IMG/VR virus record: IMGVR_UViG_3300035670_000881
Location: 1-31,818 of that record
Reading direction: 5' to 3' (one strand)
DNA length: 31,818 nt
Origin: a virus
Positions 1 to 8,103 of this stretch are shown here, in pieces (position 1 is the first letter of the stretch; each line of letters starts with the position of its first letter). The position numbers and the translations under genes are program-made. Below the pieces are notes generated by a model. It saw only the letters and a program-made list of their open reading frames with translations. It made no database searches and was not told the origin of the DNA.

Positions 1-235
1 CTCGTTTGCGGCCATCCTCGTCCGTGATGCGATCCCCGACGCGAATGACCGCGTCAGTGCTCACGTGCGCATCGCTGGTGATTTCCCGATCCGTTTCGGT
101 GCGGACGACATTCTGCTCGTTGAACCACCGGACGCGAATCTCGGTCGCGATCCCGTACGTGTTCCCGCCGTAAGCGTCAGTTCCGATGCGGCGTTCGAGC
201 GTGCATTTCTGCAGGAAGAACCGCTCGATCCACAC
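1..235 (-). CDS. Head-tail completion protein, partial (C-terminus beyond window)
   Basis: An open frame starts at a GTG just after the stop of the connector gene and stays open to base 1, giving 78 codons (begins MWIERFFLQKCTLERR). Position directly after the gp6-like connector, together with the motif order (Cys near the N-terminus, basic/aromatic strand, then DRITDEDGRKR), suggests a small head-closure or stopper protein that joins the filled head to the tail. The start is two bases past the upstream TAA, with only a weak GGGAC upstream as ribosome site. The family is inferred mainly from gene order. The C-terminal part lies outside the window. Confidence 0.6.
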   Translation of the reverse strand, partial: MWIERFFLQKCTLERRIGTDAYGGNTYGIATEIRVRWFNEQNVVRTETDREITSDAHVSTDAVIRVGDRITDEDGRKR

Positions 236-236
236 G

Positions 237-983
237 TTAGAGTCCCGTGTCGATGATGCGGTACGGGGACAGAAGCGCGATCGCGTCACCCCTGAGGCCG
301 CCATTGAAACTCATGCTCGCACCCTGGTTGTTGCTGACGTTCCCGTACGTGATGCTGGCGTTGTCGATTCGTTCCGTCTGCACGTTCGCGTTCGGTCGAT
401 CGAGGTAGTCGCTCACGTGCGCGATGATCGCCTGCTGAATGCCCATCGGGACGCTGGCGCTAGTGCTGCCGTAACCGGCGTTGTACGTGACGAGGACGGC
501 AGCGCGATCCCGAACGTCGGTTGGCCAACTGACGCCTGGGTTGAGCACTACCCGCGCGGGTTCGGTGATCGAATCGACGTAGTAGGACGACGAATCGATG
601 GTTCGAAGCGTGTTGCTCTCGTCGTAGTACTGCACGGTCGTGAGGGTCACGAGCGGTGGTCTGGGGAGCAGGATGGGTTCCTGGCTGATGAACGCGCGTA
701 GGGGCGCTTGAATGGTGCCATCCCACCATGGGATGCGGCCGGGGGGGAAGCGATCGACTTGGTACTGGATGGTTTGCGTGATGAATGCGCGCGCGGTGAA
801 CTCTTCCGCGAGGGTGCGTGCGATCGTGATTTGCATCGCGATCGTTGCGTCGCGCGTGTCGGTGGTGATGCCGAGCATCGCTTTGACTTGCTCGACGCTC
901 ACGGGTTCGATCGCTGGCGGTACCGTGACCCGGAGTGCCCATCGTGGGTCGGGTGTCCAGCGGGAGCGGAGGGCGGGAATCAC
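237..983 (-). CDS. Phage gp6-like head-tail connector protein
   Basis: 248 aa. The N-terminal pattern VSVEQVKAMLGITTDTRDA, with a following helix rich in acidic residues and an EEFTARAF segment, is typical of gp6/gp15-type connector proteins that form a ring under the portal after packaging. These proteins are usually 100-200 aa; this one is longer, with a middle beta-rich part (residues about 75-165) and a C-terminal helix. The start is GTG, preceded by GGAG eight bases upstream and overlapping the previous stop (GTGA). It lies after the capsid genes, as expected. The family call is good; the role of the extra length is unknown. Confidence 0.75.
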   Translation of the reverse strand: MIPALRSRWTPDPRWALRVTVPPAIEPVSVEQVKAMLGITTDTRDATIAMQITIARTLAEEFTARAFITQTIQYQVDRFPPGRIPWWDGTIQAPLRAFISQEPILLPRPPLVTLTTVQYYDESNTLRTIDSSSYYVDSITEPARVVLNPGVSWPTDVRDRAAVLVTYNAGYGSTSASVPMGIQQAIIAHVSDYLDRPNANVQTERIDNASITYGNVSNNQGASMSFNGGLRGDAIALLSPYRIIDTGL

Positions 984-1243
984 TTGATGCGCTCCACGGT
1001 CGCCTTCGCTTTCCTGCTTGGTGCGGAGCGAGCGGTGATGCTGCTGCTGCGCGGGATGGCGGGCGTGTTCTCGTCCGCATGCAGTCTTTCTGCCCAGCCT
1101 CGCTGCAGTGCAACAGTCACGAAGCCGTTGCCCGCGCGAGGATCGAGGCTGCTGACGATCTCCCCGATGCCGAACTGCACGACGGAGTGACCGTCAGGCA
1201 GCCAGGCGGCGCGGGAGAGCATGCGGACGAGAACGGGTTTCAT
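980..1243 (-). CDS. Small virion-region protein of unknown function
   Basis: 87 aa, basic, starting MKPVLVRMLSRAAWLPDG and ending in a Lys/Arg-rich tail (PSRKAKATVERIK). No family is recognised. It sits between the head-decoration-like gene and the gp6-like connector and is translationally coupled on both sides (TAATG with the gene before, GTGA with the gene after), so it is very probably expressed with the head genes. A small head-joining or minor capsid role is an inference from position only. Confidence 0.6.
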   Translation of the reverse strand: MKPVLVRMLSRAAWLPDGHSVVQFGIGEIVSSLDPRAGNGFVTVALQRGWAERLHADENTPAIPRSSSITARSAPSRKAKATVERIK

Positions 1244-1686
1244 TAGCTGACGGCGCCCGTCGTGACGGTCTTCGCGTTCGCGGGATCGCGATCGCTGAGG
1301 GTCAGGACAGCCATGAGGCTGACGAACGCGCTGACGGTGCCGGTCGCGTCGAGGAGGACGCGAAGGTACCGCTTGCTGCCGACGACACCGACGGCGGCGA
1401 CGTTCGCGGTGACGGCGTTCTGGAGGGTCGGCATCGTACCGCGGAGGTTCGCGGCGGCGACGTCAGTGTAGGAACCGGCGGTGCCGGGCGTCGCGGATGC
1501 CTCTTGGACTTTGATGACGATGTTGTTCGAACCGGCGCTCGCGGTGACGTCCGAGTACGTCGCGACGATATCGACGGCATCGAAGCCCTGGAGGTCGAGG
1601 TAAACGCTGCTGGTGTCCGCCGTGACGGCGGCAGCTGGCGCGAGGAGTTGCACGTACTTCTTGCTGGTGACGGTCTCGCGATTCAT
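1243..1686 (-). CDS. Capsid-associated (decoration-like) structural protein
   Basis: 147 aa from the second of two nearby ATGs. AGGAG lies six bases before ATG 1686, whereas it touches ATG 1692, so MNRETVTSK is the better start. The protein is rich in Ala, Thr, Val and Ser, with alternating beta-strand patterns (YLDLQGFDAVDIVATYSDV, RYLRVLLDATGTVSAFVSL), almost no Cys and few charges. This looks like a beta-sandwich virion protein. It directly follows the major capsid gene with a 12-base gap, the usual place for a head decoration or stabilisation protein. No signature proves that role. Confidence 0.6.
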   Translation of the reverse strand: MNRETVTSKKYVQLLAPAAAVTADTSSVYLDLQGFDAVDIVATYSDVTASAGSNNIVIKVQEASATPGTAGSYTDVAAANLRGTMPTLQNAVTANVAAVGVVGSKRYLRVLLDATGTVSAFVSLMAVLTLSDRDPANAKTVTTGAVS

Positions 1687-1698
1687 GCTCATCTCCTA

Positions 1699-2892
1699 TC
1701 AGCTCGCCGCGATGTCCATCAGCTTGAACGCCTCGAAGTTGAGGACGTCCCCGCCGACGCGCTTCGTGGTGTAGAACTCCACGTGCGGCTTCGCCGAGTA
1801 CGGATCGCGGAGGATGCGGATGCCGAGGCGATCCACGATGGTGTAACCCTGACGGAAGTTACCGAAGCCCGCGACGACAGCGCCGCCGGCGATGTCCGCC
1901 ATGTCTTCGAACTCGACGATCGGGTAACCGGCGAGGGTGGCAGGCTGGTTCCCGAAGCCGGGTGCCCACATGAACTGCCCGGTGCCGGCACCGCCCGACT
2001 CGTCGCGGATGGTGCGGATGACCCCGACGGTTGCGCGGTTCATCACCCAGACGCTGCCGGGACGGTACGCGGCTTTGAGGGCGTAGATGATGTTGTAGAT
2101 GCCCTCGGCGGCGATCGTCGCGGCGTCGAGGGACGGGATGCGTTCAATCGTGCCGCGGGTGGTGCCGTCCGCGTAGGTGGTGAACCCGCGGGGTTGCCCG
2201 ACGCCGTTACCGTTGACGAACGCGAGGTTCTCGGTGCGCGCGAACTTGTCCGCAACTTTGCGGCTGATCCACGCTTCGATGTCCACCGCGCTGTCGTCGA
2301 GGAGCTTCTGCGTCGCGCGGGGGTTCGCGTAGAGTTCGTGCGTCGGGATGCGCCACTGACCGAGTTGCGGCGTGGCGGTTTCGGCGCGGGAGCCGCGTTC
2401 GGCGACCCAGGCGGCGGCAGCTTCATCGCCGTCGAAGAGACCCTCGAGAGCGTCCGTGCTGATGGTTTCGACGGTCGCGACCTGCCGCATCGGGCTGGTT
2501 TCGTAGACGACCTCGATGATGCGAGCGGACTGTTGCGGGGTGACGAGGTACCCGCCGTCCGGATCGGAATCCACGCTGAGCGCCTTCTGGTGCTGCTCGA
2601 GGATGTCGCGTTCGTGCGCGGTGAGGCGCTGCTCGCCGCGGCGGAGGTACTTGACGAGGACTTCGCGGGCGGGATCGGAATCCTTCGCGATCGGCGCGTT
2701 CGCGGTCGTGCGGAGCGCCTGCGCTTGGGTTTCCTTGAGTTGGTCGGTGAGTTCGTCGATGCGGGCGTTCAGTTTGGTGAAGGTCTCGCGAGCGAGGCCG
2801 TCCGCCTTACGCCATTCACCGAACTCGGTCGCGCGCTGCTGCAGGGTCGCGATGGTTTCCTGCAGTTCACGCTGGAGGTTTTGAGTGTCCAC
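1699..2892 (-). CDS. HK97-family major capsid protein
   Basis: About 397 aa. The N-terminal 100 residues are a charged helical scaffold (delta) domain (LQRELQETIATLQQRATEF...ARIDELTDQL) that would be removed by the adjacent protease. The rest has the HK97 fold signatures: DPDGGYLVTPQQSARIIE, MRQVATVETI, AWVAERG, DSAVDIEAWI, NGNGVGQPRGF, GSVWVMNRATV, TLAGYPIVEFEDM and IVDRLGIRILRDPY. GTG 2892 has AAAGGA six bases upstream and is preferred. ATG 2907 in the same frame overlaps the protease stop (ATGA) but has no ribosome site; both remain possible. It assembles the icosahedral shell. Confidence 0.95.
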   Translation of the reverse strand: MDTQNLQRELQETIATLQQRATEFGEWRKADGLARETFTKLNARIDELTDQLKETQAQALRTTANAPIAKDSDPAREVLVKYLRRGEQRLTAHERDILEQHQKALSVDSDPDGGYLVTPQQSARIIEVVYETSPMRQVATVETISTDALEGLFDGDEAAAAWVAERGSRAETATPQLGQWRIPTHELYANPRATQKLLDDSAVDIEAWISRKVADKFARTENLAFVNGNGVGQPRGFTTYADGTTRGTIERIPSLDAATIAAEGIYNIIYALKAAYRPGSVWVMNRATVGVIRTIRDESGGAGTGQFMWAPGFGNQPATLAGYPIVEFEDMADIAGGAVVAGFGNFRQGYTIVDRLGIRILRDPYSAKPHVEFYTTKRVGGDVLNFEAFKLMDIAAS

Positions 2893-2903
2893 GCTGGTTC
2901 CTT

Positions 2904-3590
2904 TCATTGGTGCTTGAGGAGTTCTTGCGCTTGCCTGAGGGCGCGGGACAGGACCGTGCTCTCTGATGCGCCGGCTGGGGGCGCTGGTTCCAGTGTTGCA
3001 CGAACGGAGCGTAGCAGTCGCGTTAGTTCGATCTGCGCGTCGATGCTCTTCTTGAGCTCCGCGATGGTGTCACGCAAGTCCGTGAGGATGGGGTCGGCTT
3101 TCACGGCGGTGATCACGGCAGCTTCGTTCGCCGGGAACGTCACCATGCTGTATTCCCAGAGGCGTACTTCGCGGAAGACGCGCGCTTGCCGTTCCTCGTC
3201 GTACATGGCGGCGGCTTGCCCGTCCTCAGCCATGCGGGGGACGGTGAAGCCGATGCTCATGCCGCCGAGAGCGCCAGCTTTCGCGAGCGCGTACGCTTCC
3301 TGCGCCTTCTGGACGGGCATGACGAGTTGCGCCATGACGCGAAGGCCGTTCTCGTCCTCGGTCATGGATTTCGTGACGCCGATCGGCATCGCGGCGTCAT
3401 GCTGCCAGAGGACGGGCACAGCGCGGTTCTTCGCTTGCCAGGAGCGGATCGTGCGACGGAACGCGCCGGGGGCGATGATGTCACCCTCCGCGTCGATCAC
3501 GTTGAAGACGCTGGCGTACCCTTCGATCATTCCGTCTTCACTGACGGCTTTCACTTGGAACTCGAAGCTGCGACGCAGCAGGTCACTCAT
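2904..3590 (-). CDS. HK97-family prohead protease
   Basis: 228 aa serine protease (peptidase U35/S78 type) that cleaves the capsid scaffold domain during prohead maturation. Visible family features are FEFQVKAVSEDGMIEGYASVF at the N-terminus, the D-x-x-GDIIAPGAF strand, the catalytic His in VLWQHD and the Ser in GGMSIGF, followed by the typical WEYSMVTFPAN segment. A C-terminal helical extension is rich in Leu, Arg and Glu. The start MSDLL is fixed by a GAGGAG ribosome site and an ATGA overlap with the portal gene stop. An upstream in-frame ATG at 3626 would overlap the portal gene more and lacks support. Confidence 0.93.
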   Translation of the reverse strand: MSDLLRRSFEFQVKAVSEDGMIEGYASVFNVIDAEGDIIAPGAFRRTIRSWQAKNRAVPVLWQHDAAMPIGVTKSMTEDENGLRVMAQLVMPVQKAQEAYALAKAGALGGMSIGFTVPRMAEDGQAAAMYDEERQARVFREVRLWEYSMVTFPANEAAVITAVKADPILTDLRDTIAELKKSIDAQIELTRLLRSVRATLEPAPPAGASESTVLSRALRQAQELLKHQ

Positions 3591-6031
3591 GGTTCTTTCT
3601 CCTCGTAGAAGACGGCGCATCGGCATTGAATGACGTTGCTGGCGCTACCGGCTGGGTCGCCTGGGTACTGGAGTTCCTCGCCGTCGACGATGAAGACGCC
3701 GCGAATGTCGGTGCGTTGCCCGTCGGCGGCTCGATGCGCGTCGCGGGTGCGATCGTCACTCGTCGCGATCCACACTTTGTCGAGGTCGAGGCCGGTCGCG
3801 AGCGCGGCATCTTGACTGCCGCGATTCGTCGCGCGGATCGTTTCGGTGCGTGCGATGACGAGTGAGCGGTTCGGGATGATCTGCTCGAGTTGCAGGCGGT
3901 CGATGAGTTCAGCAATGTTCGGCATGCTGAGTCCTTCACCGACGCCGATGCCGATCAATCCGGCGAGCTCGTCGAGAGTGGTCTTCTGGACTTGCCCGAC
4001 GAGTTTCGCGGTGTGATTCACGGCGGCTTCGAGCGACTGCTGGAAGTAGATGCCGAACAGGAGCCGCCAGAGGTTCATGTTCACTTGCGGTGCCTGCTGG
4101 CGTTCGAGGCGTTTCCCGGTGAGTCCCTGGTAGGCGTCCTCGCCGCCTGCGTACGTGATTGCAAGAATCCACGGTAGCAGGTCGTCGGCGAGTTCCTGTT
4201 CGGTGAGGAGTGCTGCGGGGAGTTTGATGAGCGCATCCGCTGGGCTTTTCGCGGAGTTCATCGCGGTGCTCACGCGAGCGCGTTGCCGTTCGAACACGCT
4301 GCCGATGTGCTCCGCGAAGCGGTTCTCCCATTGGATCTGAAGGCGTGTGCGGGCACGCTGGTATTCGCTCGGGTTGTCGCGGGCGAGGAGGATGCGTTGC
4401 TGGTCGTCCTCTTGCTTGGTGCTGCGGCGTTCGCGGGCTTCCTCGCGTTCGATGATCGCGCGTGCCCAGCGTTGTCCGGGGTCGCCTCCCCAGAGTGCCC
4501 ATGCGATGCGGCCGGCGCTTGGGTACCCGTCCTCGCCGGGGTTGAAGCCGGTGCCTTGCTTGTCGACCTCGTGCCGCGCGAAGTAGGAGTTCATGCGGCG
4601 GACGGTGTCGATCGGTAGGTTCCGGCCGTTGCTGATGTCCCTGGCGCGGGCGACGCCGACTTCGGTGCCGCCTCGACCGTACTCTTGTCGCCATGCGAGA
4701 CCGCGTCGTGCTTCGTCACGCATGCCGCTCGTGACCGGGTACGACTTCGTGAGCATGCGGAGTTCGACTTGCTCGTCGAGGTCGTCGAGGGTGTCGTCGA
4801 GTTCGTCGTCGGGAATCTCCTCGATCTCGTCCTCGTCGTCGGGTGGCATTGCGACACCGCCGCCGGCGGGTGCTGCGAACTCGTCACCGTCATCGACGGG
4901 TTCGTACCCGAGAAGGTGCCGGGCTTCGTTGCGGGTAATGAAGCCGGTCTTGTACCCGATCTCCGCTCGCGTCCAGAGGCTTTCTTGGTCTTCGCTGAGG
5001 CTCGAGTAAGCATCGCGATCGTACGCGAGTCGCACGTTCGGACCGTAGAGGGGAGCGAGCCAGGCGTTGAGTTCCTCGGTGAGGTACTCGATGAATGGCA
5101 GGACGGTCGTGATCGTGAGGGATCTGAGTGCTTGGCGTTGGTTCTCGAACGTGCCCTCGGACAGTCCCGTGATGACGGGGTGAACGCCGAAGGCGGCGTG
5201 AATCTGACGAGCAGCGTCCTCCTGCCCGGCGAGGAAGTCTAGGTCGCGGGGGCTCAGGCCGAGTTCCTGCCAGGTGGTGCCGTCCTCGACGAGCATCGGG
5301 CGGCCACGACGCGCCATCGCGGCAGCATCATCGAGCTGCTCACGCAAGCGGCTGAACTGCTGATCGGTGAGCCGCTGGTTCGTCACCCAAGCGCCGGAGG
5401 GTCGAGCTCCGTTCTGGATGAGCGCGAGGTTGTGCGCCTGCCCACCGTTGAAGGTGTCGATGCCGCGCGCTGCCGCGGCGAGGGGCGACAATCCGTACCA
5501 GTCATCGCTCGGATTCCACTTCTTCAAGTGCCGAATCTGCCAGGAGTCGTACCGAAGTTTTTGTCCACCGACCTCGTACTCGTACCCTCGAATCAGCGTC
5601 TGCGGATCGGGAATGACACGCATCCGATCGGGTCGTTTCACCCACAACTCGACGGGTGGCCGGTTCGGGAGACCGACTCTCTCGATGTACGTGTTCCCTG
5701 CCGTCTCGATGAAGCCGATGACGGCTTCGAGGAAGCTGCTGCTGGACTGCTGCGGGTTCGGGCGTTTCATCAGGTCGAGGAGCGGATGACGATCGGCTTC
5801 CTCGTCGTTGACGAAGACCATCCACTTCGTGTCGCGTGCCATGCGGCTGATCCAGCCGACGCAAGCGTACGCCCAGACGGCTTGCTCGTAACCTTCGCGG
5901 ATGAGGGCATCGAACCGGCGGGGGGTCCAGATGGCATCTTGTCCGCGGACCGCTTCGACTTCGATGCGGGTCGCTGCGCTCGCTTTCGTTTCCGTCACGT
6001 CACCTCGAAGGCGACGCAGAAGGTTGAGCAT
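3587..6031 (-). CDS. Portal protein fused to a MuF-type head morphogenesis domain
   Basis: 814 aa, about twice the usual portal length. Residues 1-395 are an HK97/phage_portal domain (VWAYACVGWISRMA, WYGLSPLAAAARGID, GTFENQRQALRSLTI, ITRNEARHLLGYEPV). Residues 396-422 are a very acidic Asp/Glu linker. Residues 430-525 hold a compact basic domain often seen separately in phage head proteins (EYGRGGTEVGVARARDIS, GYPSAGRIAWALWGGD). Residues about 690-811 are a MuF-like C-terminus (ARTETIRATNRGSQ, VWIATSDDRTRDAH, IQCRCAVFY). The portal is the DNA channel and tail vertex; MuF proteins are injected or minor capsid components. AGGAG lies six bases before ATG. TAATG overlap with TerL and ATGA overlap with the protease. 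No frameshift is seen, so the fusion appears real. Confidence 0.93.
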   Translation of the reverse strand: MLNLLRRLRGDVTETKASAATRIEVEAVRGQDAIWTPRRFDALIREGYEQAVWAYACVGWISRMARDTKWMVFVNDEEADRHPLLDLMKRPNPQQSSSSFLEAVIGFIETAGNTYIERVGLPNRPPVELWVKRPDRMRVIPDPQTLIRGYEYEVGGQKLRYDSWQIRHLKKWNPSDDWYGLSPLAAAARGIDTFNGGQAHNLALIQNGARPSGAWVTNQRLTDQQFSRLREQLDDAAAMARRGRPMLVEDGTTWQELGLSPRDLDFLAGQEDAARQIHAAFGVHPVITGLSEGTFENQRQALRSLTITTVLPFIEYLTEELNAWLAPLYGPNVRLAYDRDAYSSLSEDQESLWTRAEIGYKTGFITRNEARHLLGYEPVDDGDEFAAPAGGGVAMPPDDEDEIEEIPDDELDDTLDDLDEQVELRMLTKSYPVTSGMRDEARRGLAWRQEYGRGGTEVGVARARDISNGRNLPIDTVRRMNSYFARHEVDKQGTGFNPGEDGYPSAGRIAWALWGGDPGQRWARAIIEREEARERRSTKQEDDQQRILLARDNPSEYQRARTRLQIQWENRFAEHIGSVFERQRARVSTAMNSAKSPADALIKLPAALLTEQELADDLLPWILAITYAGGEDAYQGLTGKRLERQQAPQVNMNLWRLLFGIYFQQSLEAAVNHTAKLVGQVQKTTLDELAGLIGIGVGEGLSMPNIAELIDRLQLEQIIPNRSLVIARTETIRATNRGSQDAALATGLDLDKVWIATSDDRTRDAHRAADGQRTDIRGVFIVDGEELQYPGDPAGSASNVIQCRCAVFYEEKEP

Positions 6032-7239
6032 TATAGGCTCCTGACGCGCGGGCCGCTTCCGGCTGCGCTGACTTGATTGTAAGCGTACGCTGCAGCGTCG
6101 ACGAGGTCATCGTGCTTCCCGACGGGGAAGCTGAGGAGTTCATCCTCGTACTCTTCGAGGGCTTCCTCGTGCCATACGAGTCCTTGTTCGTAACGGACTG
6201 CGAGGGGTAGGAAGCGCGTGAGTTTGTCCTTGTCGGGTTTGATGCCGATGATCGGGAGGGTGCTGTCGCGGAGGAGTTGCTCGACGACGGCTGCCTGGTA
6301 CTGCACGCTTTCGATCGCGATGATGGCGGGCTTGTAGCGATGCGCGAGCGCGCGAATGAAGTCCACGCTTCCTTGGAATCCGGCGCGGGTGCGGCTGGCG
6401 TGAACGACGTGAATGTTGTCTTGGTGTTTTCCGAGGATGACGGCGGCGGTGTAGTCCGCGTCGGTGCGTTTGCTGATGGCGAGGTCGACGCCCATGACGA
6501 GGGTCATGCCGGCGGGGGCGGGTGCGTGCTTCAGCCATTCGCGGCGGACGGTGGCGCCTTGCATGTCGACGAACTCGGCGAGGTACTCCTGCTGGTACAC
6601 GAGGCTGGGGAGTTCCCGTTTGGCGGTGTCGAGTTCGGTGGCGCTGATGAATGGGTTGAGGCTGGTGGGGAGTTGGTGACTGATCCAGTCGGGGTCGTTG
6701 CTGCGTCCGCGGTCGAAGAGGGTGCGGAAGTAGTTTGCGCCTTTGGGCGTGCTGGCGAACCAGGCGCCACCGCGGTAGTCCGTGAGGGTGGGCCTGATGG
6801 CTTCGAGCCATTGCCGCTCTAAGCGGGAGGCCATGGCGGCTTCGTCGACGGCGATCGCGGCGTACTTCCTGCTTCGTCCTGGGTCGTCGGTGTTGTGGAG
6901 AGTCCAGAACTCGAGGGTGCCGCCGGTGATGAGCTCAAGGCGTTTCTTCTGCTGGTCCTTGTGTCGAATGACGGGTGTGAGGAGGCGTACGGCGTCACGC
7001 CAGGCTTCGTCGAAGAGTTTCTCGTTCGGTGCGAACCAGGCGCATGGGCGGCCGGTGAGGAGGACGGGAATGAGGCGATCGAGTAGGAGGACGGTTTTCC
7101 CGAAGCGTCTTCCGCATGCGAGGACGTTGAAGCGGCGTGCCTCACTGACGATGCGTGCCTGCTCGCGATGCAGTTTGGGCAGCTGCAGGTTGACTTTCGG
7201 CTTAGGTTTGTTCTTCGGTGATCGGTTGCTGCTCAACAT
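6031..7239 (-). CDS. terL: Terminase large subunit (packaging ATPase and nuclease)
   Basis: 402 aa. The N-terminal ATPase has Walker A ACGRRFGKTV (residues 41-50), Walker B IAVDEA (129-134) and the coupling motif ASTPKG (162-167). The C-terminal RNase H-like nuclease shows its acidic residues in MGVDLAIS (Asp252), IAIESVQ (Glu310) and HDDLVDA (Asp377/378/381). It is complete and of normal length. It pumps DNA into the prohead through the portal and cuts the concatemer. GAGGTG five bases before ATG supports the start, which lies 38 bases inside the small-subunit gene; the stop overlaps the portal start as TAATG. Confidence 0.96.
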   Translation of the reverse strand: MLSSNRSPKNKPKPKVNLQLPKLHREQARIVSEARRFNVLACGRRFGKTVLLLDRLIPVLLTGRPCAWFAPNEKLFDEAWRDAVRLLTPVIRHKDQQKKRLELITGGTLEFWTLHNTDDPGRSRKYAAIAVDEAAMASRLERQWLEAIRPTLTDYRGGAWFASTPKGANYFRTLFDRGRSNDPDWISHQLPTSLNPFISATELDTAKRELPSLVYQQEYLAEFVDMQGATVRREWLKHAPAPAGMTLVMGVDLAISKRTDADYTAAVILGKHQDNIHVVHASRTRAGFQGSVDFIRALAHRYKPAIIAIESVQYQAAVVEQLLRDSTLPIIGIKPDKDKLTRFLPLAVRYEQGLVWHEEALEEYEDELLSFPVGKHDDLVDAAAYAYNQVSAAGSGPRVRSL

Positions 7240-7666
7240 ACGTCACCTCGATCTGCATGCCGCCGGAGTGTTCGACTTGATCGTTGGTGAGGCCAAGGAG
7301 TTTCGCGAGGTTCATCGCGGCGGCAATCCGCGCGCTTGAGTGCGTGTCGGGTCCGTCGCCGTTCATTTCGGATTCGAGTCGGTGGATGATCGCGCGGGTG
7401 CGAGCTTCTAGTTCTTGGATGCGTTCGCGTTCGTTTGCGCGGTGCGTGTCGAGCATTTCTTGCTCGAGGTTCCGTCCGAGTTGGTCCTTGAGGTAGGCGA
7501 TGCGTGCTGCGACTTCGGGGCGGCGACTGAGGATGCTGCCTTGGCTGGCGGGGGTGGTGCTGTTGTAACCAGCTGCGTTGTACGCTCGCGTTTTCGTTTC
7601 GCCGCTCGCGACGGCGCGTGCGAAGTGCTCGTGCCGAATGTTTAGGAGCGGTTGACTTGCGTCCAT
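7202..7666 (-). CDS. terS: Terminase small subunit
   Basis: 154 aa. The N-terminal half has the terminase_2 helix-turn-helix pattern (RHEHFARAVASGETKTRAYNAAG, then SQGSILSRRPEVAARIAYL), followed by a long charged helix (residues about 65-105) for oligomerisation. Small terminase subunits bind the packaging start site and load TerL. The gene overlaps TerL by 38 bases and starts four bases after a 52-aa gene whose last codons carry a possible GAGGTG ribosome site, rather far (13-14 bases) upstream. The structured non-coding block beyond that small gene is a plausible recognition site. Confidence 0.88.
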   Translation of the reverse strand: MDASQPLLNIRHEHFARAVASGETKTRAYNAAGYNSTTPASQGSILSRRPEVAARIAYLKDQLGRNLEQEMLDTHRANERERIQELEARTRAIIHRLESEMNGDGPDTHSSARIAAAMNLAKLLGLTNDQVEHSGGMQIEVTYVEQQPITEEQT

Positions 7667-7670
7667 GCGG

Positions 7671-7829
7671 TTAGGGTAGCACCTCGAGTCGGTACCGCCG
7701 CTCAGCGATGTTGAGTGCGGTGAGTTGCGCTTGCGCTTGCTCGCGGGTAGGGTGGCAGCCCATCACGCGACCATCGTCGTCTTTGATGACGCAGTATTGG
7801 TTCCGGCGGTTGACGATCGAGTACGGCAT
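7671..7829 (-). CDS. Small phage protein (52 aa) upstream of terminase
   Basis: A short real gene: 52 codons starting MPYSIVNRRNQYCVIKDDDG and ending IAERRYRLEVLP, then TAA. The ribosome site GAGGAG sits five bases before ATG. The pattern with Tyr-Cys-Val, Asp/Glu turn, CHPTREQAQAQLTALN is one I recall from small proteins or protein ends near terminase and portal genes in many phages; its function is unknown. The hydrophobic pattern suggests a tiny beta-beta-alpha fold. It is the first gene after the late leader region and would be the first translated on the late transcript. Confidence 0.8.
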   Translation of the reverse strand: MPYSIVNRRNQYCVIKDDDGRVMGCHPTREQAQAQLTALNIAERRYRLEVLP

Positions 7830-7853
7830 CGTGGCTCCTCGGGGGTGAACGAT

Positions 7854-7881
7854 GAGTGCCAGCGGTTTCCCGCTGGCACTC
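7854..7881 (-). promoter_or_regulatory. 12-bp hairpin with GAAA tetraloop in late leader
   Basis: GAGTGCCAGCGG pairs perfectly with CCGCTGGCACTC; on the minus-strand RNA the loop is GAAA, a stable GNRA-type tetraloop. It ends about 25 bases upstream of the ATG of the 52-aa gene. There is no U-run after it, so it is unlikely to be an intrinsic terminator. A role in mRNA stability, translation control or packaging-site recognition is inference. Confidence 0.65.
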
Positions 7882-7930
7882 GCCGCTGGTCATGCAAGCC
7901 GATCATGGCTGTCCTCTTTGAGGACTGGTG

Positions 7931-7982
7931 GGTCGGGGGTAGCGGTGGTTTAGGCGCGGGATTCCTCCCGCAGTCCCCGACC
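7931..7982 (-). promoter_or_regulatory. Multi-stem leader structure at predicted late mRNA 5' end
   Basis: Perfect eight-base arms GGTCGGGG and CCCCGACC enclose a second hairpin, GCGGGA/TCCCGC (7956-7971). On the minus strand the outer stem begins exactly seven bases after a TAGACT -10 box, so it would be the very 5' end of the transcript. A six-bp hairpin with an AAA loop follows at 7911-7925. It is too short for a tRNA and lacks tRNA arms. Confidence 0.55.
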
Positions 7983-7989
7983 TGCAGGG

Positions 7990-7998
7990 AGTCTAGCA
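7990..7998 (-). promoter_or_regulatory. Probable late promoter, extended -10 TGCTAGACT
   Basis: Read on the minus strand the box is TGC-TAGACT. The same TAGACT hexamer occurs in the clear plus-strand promoter at 11819-11824. No good -35 is visible; instead a 12-bp inverted repeat covers about -20 to -57. Expected start of transcription is near 7982. It would drive the 52-aa gene, terS and the head genes. Confidence 0.5.
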
Positions 7999-8002
7999 CA
8001 AG

Positions 8003-8040
8003 ATCGAGGCGTCTCCCGCGGTACCGGAAGACGCCTCGAT
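8003..8040. promoter_or_regulatory. 12-bp inverted repeat upstream of late promoter (possible operator)
   Basis: ATCGAGGCGTCT and AGACGCCTCGAT are perfect inverted copies separated by 14 bases. The pair fills the region where a -35 box would be for the TGCTAGACT promoter just downstream on the minus strand. It could be the site of an activator or repressor of late genes, or the stem of a terminator that ends the rusA operon; the lack of a T-run argues against an efficient intrinsic terminator. Confidence 0.5.
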
Positions 8041-8094
8041 GCGTTCGACGGGGCTTAGGTGCTTGGCGGCTCCTCCCGACGAACGCTGAGCGCA

Positions 8095-8103
8095 AGTCTA
8101 GCA
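8095..8103 (-). promoter_or_regulatory. Second copy of extended -10 TGCTAGACT
   Basis: An identical nine-base TGCTAGACT lies 105 bases upstream of the other copy, just beyond the end of rusA. The repeated exact box, with TG one base before the hexamer, suggests tandem promoters for the late operon. A GGAGGAG sequence follows about 25 bases downstream but has no start codon at a useful distance. Confidence 0.45.

Noticed and set aside
1504-3633. 709-codon open frame on the plus strand
   Set aside because: It lies opposite the capsid and protease genes, has Asp/Val/Arg-rich shadow composition and no ribosome site. Long antisense frames are expected in GC-rich coding DNA.
7931-7982. Possible tRNA (acceptor-like stem with CACCA nearby on the minus strand)
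   Set aside because: Only 52 bases between the arms, no D-arm, no T-loop TTCRA and no proper anticodon arm. Treated as leader structure.
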